Below are positions 59,540-64,000 of a stretch of 64,000 nucleotides of DNA, one piece after another (positions within the stretch are counted from its first letter, which is position 1; every line of letters starts with the position of its first letter). The notes under the pieces were generated by a model, which did no database searches, was not told the DNA's origin, and worked only from the letters and a program-made list of their open reading frames with translations. A program made the translations under genes and the position numbers. The stretch is from Akebia trifoliata (taxonomy: Eukaryota > Streptophyta > Magnoliopsida > Ranunculales > Lardizabalaceae): positions 4,991,221 to 5,055,220 of the forward strand of contig CM030711.1 in assembly GCA_017979445.1 (NCBI GenBank). Reading direction: 5' to 3'.

Positions 59540-62500
59540 TATCCAAAGTTCTGAATTATCATCAATAAGTTGCTTTCTCGGAAACAACTTGGATACTTTA
59601 ACAGAAAAGGCTTTCAGAATTTGACAAATATATTTGTTTCTCATTCGTTCTAACTTATACTTAGAGTTTGACTCTGAGTCAACTTGATAATTCATGGGTT
59701 GACTTGGATAAATCATATAAATGTGTCATATTTATTAAATATTTTTAATATTTAAAACTATAATTATATTCATTTTTATTTTCTTAATAAATAACGTACA
59801 CCATATATATTAACCGAGTTTTTTTTTCTGTCTGGGACAAGTTTTTGAGATGGCTCAACAAGTTGTTTTGTACGAGTTTTATCCATGAGTCAATTCCATC
59901 AAATTCCGAGTCAACTCGAAGAATTCTTGAACGTGGGCTAGAAAAGAAGTTGGAATTCCAAAGAATTCGTCCTCGATTACTTTGACTAGACTTTGTGGTC
60001 AATGTCGAAAGTATTAAAACGTGAATAACATGAGGAGTGAGGAGATTAAAAGAAAATTAATTAATAAACCCTGCAGGAGGGACGTATTTTTAAATGCACC
60101 CCAAGTAAAATCTTCCTTTCTTTTAACGCCCCTCCCCTGATAAAATGAGGAACTCGAACCACCAAGATAATTCAAATGTTGATCTCGATGATTCATGTTG
60201 AAATATTGAAATCAATGAATGAAACAAGGTTGATCTCAATGATTTGAATGTTGATCAACATTCAAATTGTTGAGATTGGCATTTTACAATATTTAATCAC
60301 AACGACTGTAAAAAGTGATCTCAAGGATTGGAACAATGGTCGATATCGATGATTTGAATCATCAATCTCGACAATTTGAATCATCAATCTCACCAATTGA
60401 AAGGGATTCAAGGGTCATTAAGAAAGAAAACGTATATTAAATGGACAATCAAATTACCACAGAAAACTTATGGGGGATTCAGAAATAAATCCTTCTAATT
60501 GAGTGCATTAAGTAAATTTTCCAAATAAGAATCAAGGCCCCTAAGAATATGAACTACACAACATTGTTTGATGTTCCCCCGGGAGAAATAAACAACTCAA
60601 GTTGTAAAAGTAATCAAAATCGTCTGATCGAGATCTGTTGTACGAGCAATTAACTCTATCCTTCTTGTTCATCGACGATAATCGAGGTGGTATCCATCAA
60701 TAGAGTCTATATAAAGATGATTGTAGTCAAATGAACAAAAAATAAATCTTACTCTTTTTTCATCATTTTCGCTCTCTTAATTTTCAAGAAGTTCCCTTGT
60801 ATAACTATCATGCCATTAATAATCCCTTGACCCTAGGGGATATTTTGATCCTTTTCTACAACCATGCCGTCTATGGAGTGAGTGGGGTGGATTCTTGCAC
60901 TATCTTCTCGTGAGACCTATTACGATTGGTGGGATGATTTTTTGGCTTTTCTCTCATCACAACATCAATTTCACTTTTGAAAGATATTGGTAGTCCAATG
61001 TCTGGTCTTGATTCGATTGTTCCTCTTTTTCTCAACACATGAATCTCGAGGTTACAAATGTATGAGTAGAATATCATTTTTCTTTTTCTTTTTCTTTTTC
61101 CCACTATATGCTACTTATGAAATTAGATTTTAGTCATTATGATCTAGACATGGGACAATTGTAGAGATTTTATTTATGAGGATATTTAATGGAAATGTAA
61201 TGGTATTTTCAGAGGAATTTTTTTTTTTTTTTTTTTGGTATTATCCACGGAAGAATGCAGATAAATGTTTGACGATGATTAGCCATGATGATATGATTGA
61301 TTTTTTATCGATGGAAACAATGGATAATCATGTGATAGCCACCCCATGTGGAAATGAAGTTTTTAAATAGATATACTAATGACAATCTTACAACATCTTT
61401 TGGATCATTGTGTTTTAAAGAGATAATAAACCATCAAGGTGTCTACTTTTATATAGATGTAATTATGTTTGATAATGTGGACCAATAAAACGTTTCCATG
61501 TGTCCACTAAAAAACATATCAAGGTTGAGTCATGAGAGACATGTGTCGCATCCTTGAAGTCAGTAAGCACACTTGACTGGTGAGTTGTTTAGTTGAGGCA
61601 TCCATGTGTCAGTTCAGTTGACTCCTAGAGAGGATTCAACCTAAGTGGAGCGTGTCAGAACCCAAATCACTCGGTTGAGTAGTTAGTTTGTCAAAGAATT
61701 AACCAGAGAATCATAGTGAATCTCAATAAAAGATTTCTTGGGATCGTCATGATTTTAATTAAAGTCAAACTTTCATATCAAACTAGGAAGAGACCAGCAT
61801 AAGATTTTTAGGCTAATTAATAAGATAAGGATAAAAAAAAAATCCTCATTCATGTAGGCTATTGAAATATTTGTAAGTTTTTCAAGAAGAAAGTTACTAG
61901 TATGAGGAGTTTTGAAGCCTATACATAAAGAGACAGACACACAAGTAAGGAACTTTTGACTTGCACTCTAACTCAGTCTTTATTGATTTCATGCTAACTT
62001 GATTGTTAGAGGGTATTGATCTGGAACCGAGTTTTTTTTAAGGGAACATGGGAGAGATCATTCTCGGGGTGCAAGTTAGGAAGGGGGTCGGGCAATAATT
62101 TCATTTTTACCTATATTTTATAAAATGGGTATTCTACCAAACTGTAAACAACCAAATCAACCCACATAGAACTAGCGCCATTAAAAGTTTGTTGTATTAT
62201 AAGGCATTTTCTCAAGGAAAATTTTACAATCGAGAACTTTATGAATCAATCCATGGGCAAAAAAATGGTTGATTAGGTTATGGATGGGAATGAAAATTGT
62301 TTGGGTAAAATTATTAACTTGCCTTGAGTGCATTAGCATTAGAGCTTAGAACGAGCCTTGGGTGCAATGATATCCCAAGGTTGGGAAGGGGAAGATGAGA
62401 AACCTATATTTGCCCAACTCAAATACATCGCCTATTGAGATTACCAGATAGTGGTACGAATCATCCATCACCCTTGACATTCAAACCAAGTACTAAAAGA

Positions 62501-63480
62501 GATCTTGTGAAGGGATCAAGAAAATGTATACGATCGGGGGCTAGTCCCATATCAAATGATTTTTTTTTTGCTTAATGACTTTTTCCTCACAGTACTCATA
62601 TGATCTGGAATCAACTAATCACATTAGCTCACATGTATTGATGGCATCTCCAAATTTATAAAACTATCCTCATTAGGCAACACATGTCACGTAGTAGAGA
62701 GCCTGTGAGAAAAAGCTTACGAGGAAACAAATTATCATGGCAGAGTCACGTAATTTTGGGAATGAGGATGATCAAATTCCTCAAATATAATGAGAGGTGT
62801 TATTGAGTGGAAACTGGAAACTAATATGGAAACTTCCTAAATTGAAGGTAAAGATGAGAGTTTATAAAAAATGTGAGAATAATTTGTTTAGGCCTATTGG
62901 ATTACATTGGCTAACCCTTTATAAGTCTTGATTCCTTAACAAGCATCAATGCAGGAGATGAAAAAGAATAATGAATTGATCACACCAAATATATCTCCAT
63001 ATGCGAGGATTGCTGAAAACAACACCACATCTATTGATGAGTGGGTTTTATACCTGCGAATCAATCACTTTTAGTTATAATATTTTATTAATTTTAGAGT
63101 CTTTTAGTTGTTTTTATTTAAATATAGTTTATTCTATATTTTTGTGTGATTTTGTATTTTGTATTTTGTATTTTTATTTTTATGCTCATTTTGCAATTCA
63201 GGAGCATTATGAAACATTAAGATAATTGCTAACATTTAGAAGAAATTCTGACTTCAAATTGGTTCACTCTCGGAAGAAGAAAAATATGCATACAAGCTAA
63301 AAAAATTTCAAGCCGCATCTTGATAGCAAGCGAGGCTGCAACGCGAGTTCTAGAATTGTACTGCATGGAGATGAAACACGGGGCGCAACATGGCATGTTT
63401 TGAAGTCGCAACCCAATTACGTATTCAACATTATTCATTGATTTTTTGGGCCAAATTAAAGACGAATTTTGGAACACTTA
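59540..63480. other. Gene-empty region with scattered repeats
   Basis: No supported gene. About 60180-60400 holds a degenerate repeat of 'gatctcgatgatttgaa / atcaatctcgacaatttgaa' words. T/C runs lie at 61077-61101 and a T-run at 61220-61237. About 61850-62000 has LTR-like features (cttttgacttgcactctaac) without a partner. Confidence 0.35.
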
Positions 63481-64000
63481 ACCCTAGTAACTCCGTACCT
63501 ATAAATAAAAAATATTAAGACTTTTAGAGGATTCGTAATTTTTTGATTTTCTTGGAGGCATAAGGTTGAGAAGGAGGATTAGAATTGGAGATCGACTTTT
63601 GAGTTTTATTTTCCTGAATTTTTATTTCTTTTCTTGATCGTTGTAATCTCTATAAATGACTTAATACTTGTGTGATTACGTTTTGTTTTCAATGATGAAT
63701 TAATTTTCATTATAGGGTTATAATGGAACCCATTAATGATACTTGATTAATTTTATTTATTTTTTCTATGATTATTTCTACATGTGATTGTTTATTTTAT
63801 CCTATGTTTAATACGATTTAACTAATTGACCATTGATTGAATTGGATTGATGAACCTTAATAATATCGATAGAGTTGTTTTATGTTCATGACCTAGATAG
63901 AATAACATATGTTAATTTGAGATAGATATGTACTCAGGTTGCATGTGCATCCTTATGAGAATTTATTCTCAATGAATTCTTATTGATTTAATTCTTATAG
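63480..64000 (+). mobile_element. Possible LTR retrotransposon edge
   Basis: tacctataaata (TATA-like) followed by a polypyrimidine-rich leader and tcgttgtaatctctataaat resembles the promoter/U5 part of plant gypsy-type LTRs. It runs off the window, so neither end nor coding part can be tested. Confidence 0.3.

Overview
This is a stretch of an AT-rich, intron-bearing flowering-plant (most likely eudicot) nuclear genome. The evidence is GT..AG-spliced genes of plant-specific families, long introns, dense small MITEs, TRIM-type LTR miniatures and a LINE remnant. No bacterial, organellar or RNA-gene signal was found. Coordinates of spliced genes were worked out by hand from splice sites and reading-frame continuity.

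Layout: (1) About 700-9,870, minus strand: the 5' and central part of an FLK-type triple-KH RNA-binding protein gene (two KH domains and the Pro/Gly-rich linker are here; the third KH domain would lie off the left edge). (2) 9.9-15.3 kb: intergenic, full of MITEs. (3) 15.3-20.05 kb, plus strand: a six-coding-exon WAVE-DAMPENED2-like (TPX2-domain) microtubule-associated protein gene of 375 aa. (4) 20-29.8 kb: gene-empty, transposon-rich DNA. (5) 29.8-48.3 kb: a tandem segmental-duplication cluster carrying four intronless plus-strand CAF1/POP2-like deadenylase genes. Each is followed by a short array of a roughly 255-bp repeat. (6) 48.5-55.13 kb, minus strand: an eleven-exon FBL17-like F-box/LRR gene of 588 aa, converging on the last CAF1 copy, with a canonical E2F-type site next to its TATA box. 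(7) 55.3-64 kb: gene-empty, with a cluster of hairpin MITEs, a TRIM element and LTR-like debris.

The genes do not form an operon or an obvious pathway. Two themes connect them: post-transcriptional RNA control (the KH protein and the deadenylases) and cell division/growth (FBL17 and the WVD2-like protein). The most distinctive structure is the CAF1 cluster. Its duplication units carry along the 3' flank and part of an intron of the neighbouring FBL17 gene, with the FBL17 exons missing, so the intact CAF1-4/FBL17 pair looks like the ancestral arrangement. Copies 2 and 3 are very recent duplicates (four amino-acid differences plus a nonsense codon). Copies 2-4 share a 14-residue tail expansion, and copy 1 has lost a conserved aspartate. 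Several MITEs show clear 8-10-bp target-site duplications, including one hAT-type element nested inside a Mutator-type element.
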